Translations under genes and position numbers: made by a program | Notes under the pieces: generated by a model | What the model was told of the DNA's origin: nothing | Databases searched by the model: none | What the model saw: the letters and a program-made list of their open reading frames with translations, nothing else | Part shown: positions 25,822-33,604 of the stretch, one piece after another | Layout of the letters: each line of letters begins with the position of its first letter | How positions within the stretch are numbered: the first letter of the stretch is position 1 | Assembly (NCBI GenBank): GCA_937997635.1 | Contig: CALLFA010000120.1 | Coordinates: 1-39,546 of the forward strand | Reading direction: 5' to 3' | Length of the DNA stretch: 39,546 nucleotides | DNA from: an uncultured Saprospiraceae bacterium | GTDB taxonomy: Bacteria > Bacteroidota > Bacteroidia > Chitinophagales > Saprospiraceae

Positions 25822-27093
25822 TTAAATAACCATCCCCGCAGCAACTGTATTATTCGATCCTTCATCAATTAAGATAATACTACCCGTAATTCTATTGTTT
25901 CTGTAAGGATCGGTAAACAACTGTTTCGTAGATCTTAAGACAACTCTGGCCATGTCATTCATATTGATCTCTGTATCTTCCATATTTCTATGCAAGGAGT
26001 TGATATCTAATTTATATCTGATCTCTTTGACGATACATCTGGCATCTTGAGTTGTATGCTTAATGGCATATTTACCATTCGGCTGTAATGGTTTATTGTT
26101 GTCAAACCAACACAACATGACTTCGATATCTTGAGAAATGTCAGGCTTGTTGTTTTTACGCACAATCATATCTCCACGACTCAGATCCATGTTGTCCTCT
26201 ATTAAGATTGTCACTGATTCTGGCGGATGAGCTTCATTCTGCTCACCTTCAGGACCCATGATTTTAGAAATCTTAGTTTCAAAGCCAGAAGGTAACAACA
26301 TGACATCATCACCTTTTTTCAATACTCCTCCGGCTACACGTCCTGCATAACCTCTATAGTCATGATATTCATCTGTGTTTGGTCTGATGACAAACTGCAC
26401 AGGGAATCGAACATCTATAAAATTATGATCACTAGCAATGTGTACGTTTTCTAGGAAGTACATTAAAGTCGGACCATCGTACCAAGGCGTTTTCTCAGAC
26501 CTATTCACCACATTATCTCCTAATAAAGCTGATATAGGAACAAAGTGTATATCATTCACATCTAACTTAGCGGCAAACTTTTCAAAATCATCTTGAATTT
26601 TATCATACGCTTCTTGAGAGAAATCTACCAAATCCATTTTATTGATACACACCACGACGTGAGGTATTTGCAGTAGACTTGCTATGATCGCATGACGTCT
26701 GGTTTGCTCAACAACACCGTGTCTGGCATCAATCAGGATTAAAGCAACGTTGGCAGTAGATGCTCCCGTCACCATATTTCTTGTATATTGAATGTGTCCA
26801 GGAGTATCCGCTATGATAAACTTTCTCTTTGGTGTAGAGAAATATCTGTATGCCACATCAATGGTAATTCCCTGTTCCCGTTCGGCTTTCAAACCATCAG
26901 TCAATAAGGCAAGGTTTACCCCTTCTTCTCCCCTTCTTTCTGTTGTCTCTTTCAATTGATCATATTGATCTTGATAGATAGACTTGCTATCGTACAACAG
27001 TCGACCTATCAATGTGGATTTACCATCATCTACTGAACCCGCTGTTGTAAATCTTAGTAATTCTGAATCTTCGTATTTATGCTGTTTGCTCAT
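25822..27093 (-). CDS. cysN: Sulfate adenylyltransferase subunit 1 (CysN)
   Basis: This is the 423-residue GTPase subunit of ATP sulfurylase, which drives formation of adenosine 5'-phosphosulfate. It is an EF-Tu-like protein with TAGSVDDGKSTLIGRLLYD (P-loop 16-24), EQGITIDVAYRYF, DTPGHIQYTRNM and NKMD. Beta-barrel domains follow. The APS-kinase fusion seen in some CysNs is absent; a separate cysC lies upstream. It starts 21 bp after cysD on the same strand. Confidence 0.96.
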   Translation of the reverse strand: MSKQHKYEDSELLRFTTAGSVDDGKSTLIGRLLYDSKSIYQDQYDQLKETTERRGEEGVNLALLTDGLKAEREQGITIDVAYRYFSTPKRKFIIADTPGHIQYTRNMVTGASTANVALILIDARHGVVEQTRRHAIIASLLQIPHVVVCINKMDLVDFSQEAYDKIQDDFEKFAAKLDVNDIHFVPISALLGDNVVNRSEKTPWYDGPTLMYFLENVHIASDHNFIDVRFPVQFVIRPNTDEYHDYRGYAGRVAGGVLKKGDDVMLLPSGFETKISKIMGPEGEQNEAHPPESVTILIEDNMDLSRGDMIVRKNNKPDISQDIEVMLCWFDNNKPLQPNGKYAIKHTTQDARCIVKEIRYKLDINSLHRNMEDTEINMNDMARVVLRSTKQLFTDPYRNNRITGSIILIDEGSNNTVAAGMVI

Positions 27094-27114
27094 AGTTTGT
27101 CAAATTTTGATAGC

Positions 27115-28017
27115 CTAAAAGTATCCTTCTTTTTTTCTGTCCTCCATACTTGTTTCACTACGCTTATCATCTGTTCTGCCACCTCTTTCTGTCATACGTG
27201 TCGTTGCGATTTCTTCTATTATGCCATCAACTGTGGATGCGTCTGATTTCCATACACCTGTACAAGTCATATCACCTATGGTACGACATCTGACCTTTTC
27301 CATAAATGGCACTTCGTCAGGCTTTTTTTCTAAATATTCATTATCTGCTAATAAGACGCCATCTCTTTCAATGACCATTCGCTCATGTGCGAGATAAAGA
27401 TTAGGTAATGGCACTTCTTCCATGGCTAGATATTGCCATACATCGAGTTCAGTCCAATTAGAAATTGGAAAGACTCTGAAATGCTCTCCAAATTTTTTCT
27501 TTCCATTAAAGATATTCCACAATTCTGGTCGTTGATTTTTTGGATCCCATTGACCAAATTCATCTCGGTGTGAGAAAAAACGTTCTTTTGCTCTAGCTTT
27601 TTCTTCGTCTCGTCTTCCACCACCCATTGCAGCATCGAACTTACCTTTTTCCAATTCATCAAGTAATGTGTATATCTGAAGACCATTTCTGCTGGAATTA
27701 AACCCTTTTTCTTCTACAACATGTCCTTCGTCAATGGCATTTTGTACAAATCCAACATTGAGTTTTAAACCGTAGTTTTTGACTAGGTTATCTCGAAATT
27801 CAAGAGTCTCTGGAAAATTGTGACCTGTATCGACATGCAATAATGGAAAAGGTACTCTTGCAGGAGCAAAAGCCTTGACAGCAAGGTATGTCATTAGTAT
27901 ACTATCCTTCCCTCCAGAGAATAAAATGACCGGCTTTTCAAATTGTGCTGCTACCTCTCGCAACACATATATAGACTCGGATTCGAGTTCTTTGAGGTGA
28001 TTAATGTTATAATCCAT
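27115..28017 (-). CDS. cysD: Sulfate adenylyltransferase subunit 2 (CysD)
   Basis: This is the 300-residue catalytic subunit of ATP sulfurylase. The PP-loop motif PVILFSGGKDSILMTYLA is near residue 30. VDTGHNFPETLEFRD and GGRRDEEKARAKERFFSHRD are family signatures, and the C-terminus has GGRTDDKRSETSMEDRKKEGYF. It lies 70 bp downstream of cysC, the widest gap in this run, and may have its own weak promoter there. Confidence 0.97.
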   Translation of the reverse strand: MDYNINHLKELESESIYVLREVAAQFEKPVILFSGGKDSILMTYLAVKAFAPARVPFPLLHVDTGHNFPETLEFRDNLVKNYGLKLNVGFVQNAIDEGHVVEEKGFNSSRNGLQIYTLLDELEKGKFDAAMGGGRRDEEKARAKERFFSHRDEFGQWDPKNQRPELWNIFNGKKKFGEHFRVFPISNWTELDVWQYLAMEEVPLPNLYLAHERMVIERDGVLLADNEYLEKKPDEVPFMEKVRCRTIGDMTCTGVWKSDASTVDGIIEEIATTRMTERGGRTDDKRSETSMEDRKKEGYF

Positions 28018-28087
28018 CAGCTTTGTTCAAATGAAGTGCAAAAGTCTTAAAAAAAAAGCAAATAACAATATGATAATCAAAAAGTTA

Positions 28088-28678
28088 TTAGATAAGACTT
28101 TTGATGTAAGTAACAGCCTTTTTTACGGATTCTTCTTTGGTTTCTGACTCCGTATCCAAAATTAACTGTACATCTGTGGGTTCGTCAAAAGGGCTGTCAA
28201 TGCCCGTAAAACCCTTTATGATACCAGCTCTTGCCTTTTCATATAAGCCTTTCACGTCTCTCGCTTCACAAGTTTCTACCGATGCTTTGACATATATTAG
28301 GTGAAAATCAGCATCTCCTATAATTGATTTTGCATATGCTCTGATATCATTTGTTGGACTTACGAAGCTATTTAAGGCGATAACTCCAGCGCTTACCATT
28401 AACTTACTTACTTCAGAAATTCTTCGAATGTTTTCTTTCCGATCTTCAAGACTAAAACTCAAATTATTGCAAATGCCCGTCCTAATGTTATCACCATCCA
28501 GCACTTGCACCAAATGACCAAGATTAAAAAGCTCTCGCTCTACAGCTTCTGCAATGGTGCTTTTTCCTGAACCAGATAATCCTGTAAACCAAAAAACTTT
28601 AGCTTTTTGATTCAAGAAAAGTTCCTTCTCATTTCTACTGACAAGTCTATCAAAAATAGGGTGAATATGATCTGCCAT
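28088..28678 (-). CDS. cysC: Adenylylsulfate kinase (CysC)
   Basis: This is a 196-residue kinase converting APS to PAPS. It has P-loop GLSGSGKSTIAEAVE (about 33-47), LDGDNIRTGICNNLSFSLEDRKENIRR and AFVSP-like NSFVSPTNDIRAYAKSI, the order expected of APS kinase. The gene starts 4 bp after the DUF2061 stop. Together with cysD and cysN it completes PAPS synthesis. Confidence 0.96.
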   Translation of the reverse strand: MADHIHPIFDRLVSRNEKELFLNQKAKVFWFTGLSGSGKSTIAEAVERELFNLGHLVQVLDGDNIRTGICNNLSFSLEDRKENIRRISEVSKLMVSAGVIALNSFVSPTNDIRAYAKSIIGDADFHLIYVKASVETCEARDVKGLYEKARAGIIKGFTGIDSPFDEPTDVQLILDTESETKEESVKKAVTYIKSLI

Positions 28679-28682
28679 AAGT

Positions 28683-28928
28683 CTATTTGAATGGATTTAA
28701 TTTTCGAATTTTACCTCTTGGCACCAATAACCACGCTCGTTCATGTGCATAATAAATCAACAGTTTTACTGGAAATTCTATCCCAGCAATAGTAAACGCA
28801 GTTTTGATTTCACCTGTTGTAAAATAAGTAATTACAAATATAGTTGAAGTTGCAATGATCCTCCACGTAAGTCCTTTAAGAATACTTCTTAAATGAGACT
28901 CTGTTGCAGGTTTATTAGAATTTGTCAT
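28683..28928 (-). CDS. DUF2061 small membrane protein
   Basis: This is an 81-residue protein with KGLTWRIIATSTIFVITYFTTGEIKTAFTIAGIEF, the DUF2061 signature. It has two short hydrophobic segments and HERAWLLVPRGKIRKLNPF at the end. Genes of this family are often found among cys genes in Bacteroidota, as here between the sugar dehydrogenase and cysC. Its function is unknown; a membrane role linked to sulfate activation or transport is a guess from position. Confidence 0.85.
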   Translation of the reverse strand: MTNSNKPATESHLRSILKGLTWRIIATSTIFVITYFTTGEIKTAFTIAGIEFPVKLLIYYAHERAWLLVPRGKIRKLNPFK

Positions 28929-28938
28929 TTGTTTTTTA

Positions 28939-30234
28939 TTAAAGCCTCCAGTAAATGATAGTATCGTCAGCGGGGATACTATGTATACCTTTAAGATCCA
29001 GTAATATAGGTTTATTAGTCATTTTGTTAGCTAAATCTTCAATTGAATACTGTTGATATTCTTTGTGATTTACAGCTAAAACAACAGCATCACATTCGAC
29101 ATTATCCAGATTCTCGATAAGTTCTATATTATGCCGATCCTTAACCTCAGACTTAGATGCATATGGATCGTGCACGATGCAATTGATAGAATAAGCCTCT
29201 AGTTCTGATATCAGATCAAATATTTTAGAATTGCGAATATCGCTAACGTTTTCCTTAAAAGTGACCCCCATCACAAGAACTCTTGCATCTTTAAGTTTCT
29301 TGTCATGCTTTATAAACAGCTTCACTAGTTTTTTAGCCACAAAACTTGGCATCGAATCGTTGATTCTTCGCCCACTCAAAATAACTTGAGGGTCATAGCC
29401 TAATTCTCTAGACTTAAATAGTAAATAGTATGGATCCACACCAATACAATGTCCTCCGACTAAGCCTGGATAAAATTTTAAAAAATTCCACTTTGTGCCG
29501 GCAGCTTCTAAGACCTGTTTTGTGTCAATATCCATTCTGTCAAAGATCATGGACAATTCATTCATTAACGAGATGTTTAAATCTCTTTGTGTGTTTTCGA
29601 TAATTTTAGCTGCCTCAGCTACTTTAATTGACTCTGCTTTATAAATACCTGCTTCTATAATGGTATCATAAACATTTGCTATCACGTCAAGAGATTCGTC
29701 ATCATAACCAGATACAATTTTGAGGATCTTTGTCAATGTTCTGACTTTATCTCCAGGGTTTATACGTTCTGGTGAGTAGCCAATTTTGAAATCTACTCCA
29801 CACTTCAAACCAGATACTTTTTCTAAAATAGGCAAGCAATCTTCCTCTGTACAACCAGGATAAACAGTGCTTTCATAGATCACATAATCACCTTTTTTAA
29901 GTATCGATCCGATTGATTTTGATGCATTTCTCAGTGGTTCAAGGTTGGGTACTTTTCTCTCATCTACTGGTGTTGGAACAGCTATAATATGAAAAGAAGC
30001 CTCTGAAAGGTCTTCCACCTTATCGGTAAATGTAACATCTGAATCTTCAAAAGCAGATCCGTCTAATTCATCAGATGGATCTATGTGTTGCTGCATTTTC
30101 TGGATACGAGCAGCATCGATATCAAACCCAATCACAGAAAAATGTTTGCCAAATTCTAGTGCCAATGGCAAACCAACGTAACCAAGCCCGACAACAGATA
30201 ATTTAGTTTGTTTTTGCGTTAAGCGATTTTTCAT
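28939..30234 (-). CDS. UDP-N-acetylglucosamine 6-dehydrogenase (WbpA/TviB-like)
   Basis: This is a 431-residue nucleotide-sugar dehydrogenase that oxidises C6 of a UDP-HexNAc to a uronic acid. The NAD-binding LSVVGLGYVGLPLALEFGK (13-30), VPTPVDERKVPNLEPL, ESTVYPGCTEE and YSPERINPGDK segments point to the WbpA/TviB (UDP-GlcNAc) group. The catalytic Cys263 lies in GLVGGHCIGVDPYYL. The WbpD-like acetyltransferase gene overlaps it by 4 bp (ATGA), supporting a UDP-GlcNAc-derived diamino-uronic acid product for surface glycans. The product sugar is inferred. Confidence 0.9.
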   Translation of the reverse strand: MKNRLTQKQTKLSVVGLGYVGLPLALEFGKHFSVIGFDIDAARIQKMQQHIDPSDELDGSAFEDSDVTFTDKVEDLSEASFHIIAVPTPVDERKVPNLEPLRNASKSIGSILKKGDYVIYESTVYPGCTEEDCLPILEKVSGLKCGVDFKIGYSPERINPGDKVRTLTKILKIVSGYDDESLDVIANVYDTIIEAGIYKAESIKVAEAAKIIENTQRDLNISLMNELSMIFDRMDIDTKQVLEAAGTKWNFLKFYPGLVGGHCIGVDPYYLLFKSRELGYDPQVILSGRRINDSMPSFVAKKLVKLFIKHDKKLKDARVLVMGVTFKENVSDIRNSKIFDLISELEAYSINCIVHDPYASKSEVKDRHNIELIENLDNVECDAVVLAVNHKEYQQYSIEDLANKMTNKPILLDLKGIHSIPADDTIIYWRL

Positions 30235-30806
30235 TCGACTAATTCAACCTTACCATTCTTATGCAAATACACATCATCAGAGTCTGGACAGCTCGCTTTT
30301 CCAAGGTTATCAAACAGAAGTCGAATACCTTTTCTACTCATCCAGCCTATTGGTTTTGCAGGATTGCCGACAACAAGTTCGAAAGGCAACACATCCTTAG
30401 TGACGATTGCACCTGCTCCAATAAAGGAATACATACCAATTTTTGTACCACAAACGATACAAGCATTGGCCCCTATGGATGCGCCTTGCTGTATGATCGT
30501 TTCTTTAAATTCATCTTTGCGTTCAACAATACTCCTGGGATTAATGACATTAGTAAACGTCATGCTTGGTCCAAGAAAGACATCATCCTCAATAGTGACA
30601 CCTTCATATACATTGATGTTGTTTTGAATTTTGACATTGTTTCCAATGGTTACTTTATTTCCAACAAAGACATTCTGACCTAGGATACAATTGTTACCGA
30701 TTACTGCAGTTCCCATTACGTGTGATCCATGCCATATCTTTGATCCTTCACCAACTGTAGCGCCTTCGTCAAGATGTGCTGATGGATGCAAATAAACCAT
30801 GGCCAT
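30231..30806 (-). CDS. WbpD-like N-acetyltransferase (left-handed beta-helix)
   Basis: This is a 191-residue hexapeptide-repeat acyltransferase. Repeats such as AVIGNNCILGQNVFVGNKVTIGNNVKIQNNINVYEGVTIEDDVFLGPSMTFTNV build a left-handed beta-helix, followed by GANACIVCGTKIGMYSFIGAGAIVTKDV. It resembles WbpD, which acetylates the 3-amino group of UDP-2-acetamido-3-amino-glucuronate. The oxidase and transaminase steps (WbpB, WbpE) are not in this window. Two in-frame ATGs start it (30806 and 30800); either is possible. Confidence 0.88.
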   Translation of the reverse strand: MAMVYLHPSAHLDEGATVGEGSKIWHGSHVMGTAVIGNNCILGQNVFVGNKVTIGNNVKIQNNINVYEGVTIEDDVFLGPSMTFTNVINPRSIVERKDEFKETIIQQGASIGANACIVCGTKIGMYSFIGAGAIVTKDVLPFELVVGNPAKPIGWMSRKGIRLLFDNLGKASCPDSDDVYLHKNGKVELVE

Positions 30807-30828
30807 TTTAAAATTCTAATGAGAAATC

Positions 30829-31800
30829 TTATAGTGTAAGATCTGATGTCTTATATAATGTGGCGAGAGCTACTTGGGTAACGACTCTTATTGTACGCTT
30901 ATCTATGATAGATATATCGTCTTTATGTGTGTGGTGATAGTGAGCAAATTTATTAGATGTCGTATCGTAATTTATAATATCTAGCATTGGAATGCCTGCC
31001 TTCTCATTAACATGAAGATGGTCATCAACTAGCCCATCTATTTTCTTATCTATGAATAAATCTCCATAACCCATGCGCTGAGCAAGCGTCCATATTTTAT
31101 CTTGGTATTTTTTGGCATATCGTTGAGAAACTCCCTCTTTAGGGAAAGATGCACCTTTAGAACCAACCATATCAAATAAAATTCCAAACGATGCTTTATA
31201 GTTTCTCTCGTGTAGGTTTCTAGACCAATATTGCGAACCCAAACACCACGTATCGTTTATTGAGGGAGATCCATTATCCTCAGCATCGAAAAAGATAAAA
31301 TCAATACCAAGATCAATTGGATTTTGTTGAACGACTCTAGCTATTTCTAAAAGTACAGACACCCCGCTTGCCCCGTCATCTGCACCTAAGATTGGATCAT
31401 CTCTTTTGGTTTCATCTGAATCTTTTTCGGCAACAATTCTAGAGTCATAATGTGCTGCTAAAAGAATCCGTTTATTGTGATTTGGTTTGTAGCTAGCGAT
31501 AATATTATATGCATCTGCATCTTTGATGTCATAGAAACTTGCTTTAAATGGCTGTTCTATGACTGTTGTCCCGTATCCCGTCATTTTTGATTTGATCCAC
31601 TCTCTGATTTGTGCATGGCCAGGTGTCGTTGGGTATCTGTGTCCAAAACCTACTTGTTCTTCAATAAATCTATACAAGCTGTCTGCACTTGAAGACGGTA
31701 TTTTAACTGGCTCTTTCTTTACGACAACCTCAGGTGCAGGTGTATCTTGTTTACACGAGACAACTAGAAAACATAAGCAGGCAAATACGATATATCTCAT
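30829..31800 (-). CDS. M28-family zinc peptidase lipoprotein, glutaminyl-cyclase-like
   Basis: The protein has 323 residues from the ATG at 31800, 7 bp after the cysS stop. This gives a clean lipoprotein signal with lipobox LVVSC (Cys16); a start at 31842 would overlap cysS and put charged residues first. Zinc-site motifs are LLAAHYDSR, ILGADDGASGVSVLLE, FFDAEDNG and a C-terminal FAHYHHTHKDD. The overall layout is close to secreted glutaminyl-peptide cyclotransferases as well as M28 aminopeptidases. It probably acts at the outer membrane or in the periplasm. Confidence 0.88.
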   Translation of the reverse strand: MRYIVFACLCFLVVSCKQDTPAPEVVVKKEPVKIPSSSADSLYRFIEEQVGFGHRYPTTPGHAQIREWIKSKMTGYGTTVIEQPFKASFYDIKDADAYNIIASYKPNHNKRILLAAHYDSRIVAEKDSDETKRDDPILGADDGASGVSVLLEIARVVQQNPIDLGIDFIFFDAEDNGSPSINDTWCLGSQYWSRNLHERNYKASFGILFDMVGSKGASFPKEGVSQRYAKKYQDKIWTLAQRMGYGDLFIDKKIDGLVDDHLHVNEKAGIPMLDIINYDTTSNKFAHYHHTHKDDISIIDKRTIRVVTQVALATLYKTSDLTL

Positions 31801-31807
31801 AATGGCT

Positions 31808-33313
31808 CTAATTGAGTGACCAGTGTGTTCCTTCTTTTCCATCTTTTAATTGAATATCCAGTTCTTGTAATTTATCTCTTATTTTATCTGAGGTGGACCA
31901 ATTTTTTTCTGTCCGTGCATCTTTGCGAATGTCAATGATCAATTCCATCAAGCCTGAGAATTTTGAAGATATGGCATTACCTTCTGACTCAAATTCATCT
32001 TTCAAACCAAATATATCAAACAGATAAATACTAAATGTTTGTTTTAACTTATCAATGACCTGTTGACTGATGTCTGAGAACCCTTCTTTTCCATCTTTAT
32101 GACTATTTATAATCGGGACCAATTCAAATAGACGCGATAGAGATTTAGGGGTATTAAAATCATCATTCATATCTGCCTGAGCCTGATTGATTAATGTTCC
32201 AATTTTTTCTTCTACGTCCTCATTACCATTGCCGCCATTTTCGATTGCTTGTAAATAGCGGTTTGCTTCCATTATTCGTTTGTAACCTTTTTCTGCCGCA
32301 AGTAGTCCAGCATCTGTTAAATCAAGTGTGCTTCCATAGTGACTTTGTAACATAAAGAACTTCACGATCATCGGACTGTAAGCCTTGCTGATGTGTTCGC
32401 TGTCTCCGGTAAACAATTGCTCTGGTGTTATGCTATTGTTATCGCTCTTGGCCATCTTTCGACCATTCATCAACAACATGTTTGTATGGATCCAATAGTT
32501 GGCTGGTGTACAATTACATGCTCCCATATTTTGAGCAATCTCATTTTCATGATGGGGAAATTTCAAGTCATTGCCTCCTCCGTGAATGTCAAAATGTTCG
32601 CCTAGATACTTGGTACTCATTGCAGAGCATTCCAAATGCCATCCAGGAAAACCAATAGACCATGGTGATTCCCATTTCATCAAGTGAGTCTCATCAGCAC
32701 GCATCCAAATTGCAAAATCTGATGGATGTTGTTTTTCATCCTGTTTTTTTAAGTCGTCTCTGCTTTCAGACATCAATTCATCTATGACTCTTCCTGATAG
32801 TTTCCCGTACTCTTCGTTTTCTGAAGCAAATTTTACAGTATTAAAATAAACTGAGCCATTACTTTCGTACGCTAAGCCATTGTCCAGAATTGCTTCAACC
32901 ATTTTAATCTGCTCCATGATATGGCCAGTCGCCCGTGGTTCAATACTAGGCTTCTTTGTGTTGAATACATCCATCATATCATGAAACCCGTTCGTATACT
33001 TTTGAACGACTTCCATTGGTTCAAGCTTTTCTAGTTTTGCACGTTTTGCGATTTTGTCTTCTCCTTGATCGGCATCATCAGTCAGGTGTCCGACGTCTGT
33101 AATGTTCCTGACATACCTCACTTTGTATCCCAGATGAAGCAAATACCGATAGATGACATCAAAACTGACAAATGTGCGACAATTTCCAAGATGAACATCA
33201 CTGTATACGGTGGGTCCGCACACATACATGCCTATAAAACCCTCCTCAATTGGCTCAAACTTCTCCTTTTCCCGTGTTAGGCTGTTCTGAATGTACAAAT
33301 CCTGAGTATTCAT
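31808..33313 (-). CDS. cysS: Cysteinyl-tRNA synthetase
   Basis: This is a 501-residue class I synthetase charging tRNA-Cys. The HIGH-type motif appears as HLGN (41-44) in [19 protein letters not shown], and KMSKS appears as KMAKS (286-290). Zinc-binding residues Cys32, Cys229 (GWHLECSAM) and His254 (FPHHENEIA) are present. The C-terminal DALR-type helical domain follows. It appears to head the long minus-strand run, with a -7 box directly at its start codon. Confidence 0.97.
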   Translation of the reverse strand: MNTQDLYIQNSLTREKEKFEPIEEGFIGMYVCGPTVYSDVHLGNCRTFVSFDVIYRYLLHLGYKVRYVRNITDVGHLTDDADQGEDKIAKRAKLEKLEPMEVVQKYTNGFHDMMDVFNTKKPSIEPRATGHIMEQIKMVEAILDNGLAYESNGSVYFNTVKFASENEEYGKLSGRVIDELMSESRDDLKKQDEKQHPSDFAIWMRADETHLMKWESPWSIGFPGWHLECSAMSTKYLGEHFDIHGGGNDLKFPHHENEIAQNMGACNCTPANYWIHTNMLLMNGRKMAKSDNNSITPEQLFTGDSEHISKAYSPMIVKFFMLQSHYGSTLDLTDAGLLAAEKGYKRIMEANRYLQAIENGGNGNEDVEEKIGTLINQAQADMNDDFNTPKSLSRLFELVPIINSHKDGKEGFSDISQQVIDKLKQTFSIYLFDIFGLKDEFESEGNAISSKFSGLMELIIDIRKDARTEKNWSTSDKIRDKLQELDIQLKDGKEGTHWSLN

Positions 33314-33604
33314 GACGCAAAAGTAAATTATTTCTCATTGACAGAGAATAATCTAGAAACTTCATTTGATGATTACAAAGTATGGGAAACTGCATAAATC
33401 TTTAGAACTAAGAAGCAAAGTGCCCTACTCTTCATCCGTCTTTAATGGATACCACAAACTGACAGCTGTTGGGGAGAATTAGCAATCTTGTCAAGGCACA
33501 CAAACATTATCAATGGCATAGTTGCCAATAAAGCGGACGGGGTAGCTTCATGAGAATGCCTAACCAAAGATTGACAGCAGCTAAGCTAACCCAAAGCAAA
33601 TCAA
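33314..33604. other. Intergenic region between GH9 and cysS
   Basis: This 291-bp gap holds the cysS promoter. On the minus strand just past the GH9 stop, a frame of about 29 codons encodes a hydrophobic peptide (WVSLAAVNLWLGILMKL). It lacks a good start and is too short to call. Confidence 0.5.
33318..33325 (-). promoter_or_regulatory. -7 box abutting the cysS start codon
   Basis: On the minus strand TACTTTTG is a perfect TAnnTTTG match, followed by CGTC and the ATG at 33313. The spacing is identical to that of mce (box, four bases, ATG) and predicts a leaderless or nearly leaderless transcript. No convincing -33 element is visible. Confidence 0.55.

Noticed and set aside
31801..31842. Upstream ATG for the M28 peptidase
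   Set aside because: It overlaps cysS and places 14 charged residues before the lipoprotein signal. The ATG at 31800 gives a proper lipobox.
33480..33604. Possible small membrane peptide on the minus strand (WVSLAAVNLWLGILMKL)
   Set aside because: About 29 codons with only a TTG start, no ribosome-binding site and no recognisable family. It could be a gene remnant, but chance cannot be excluded.
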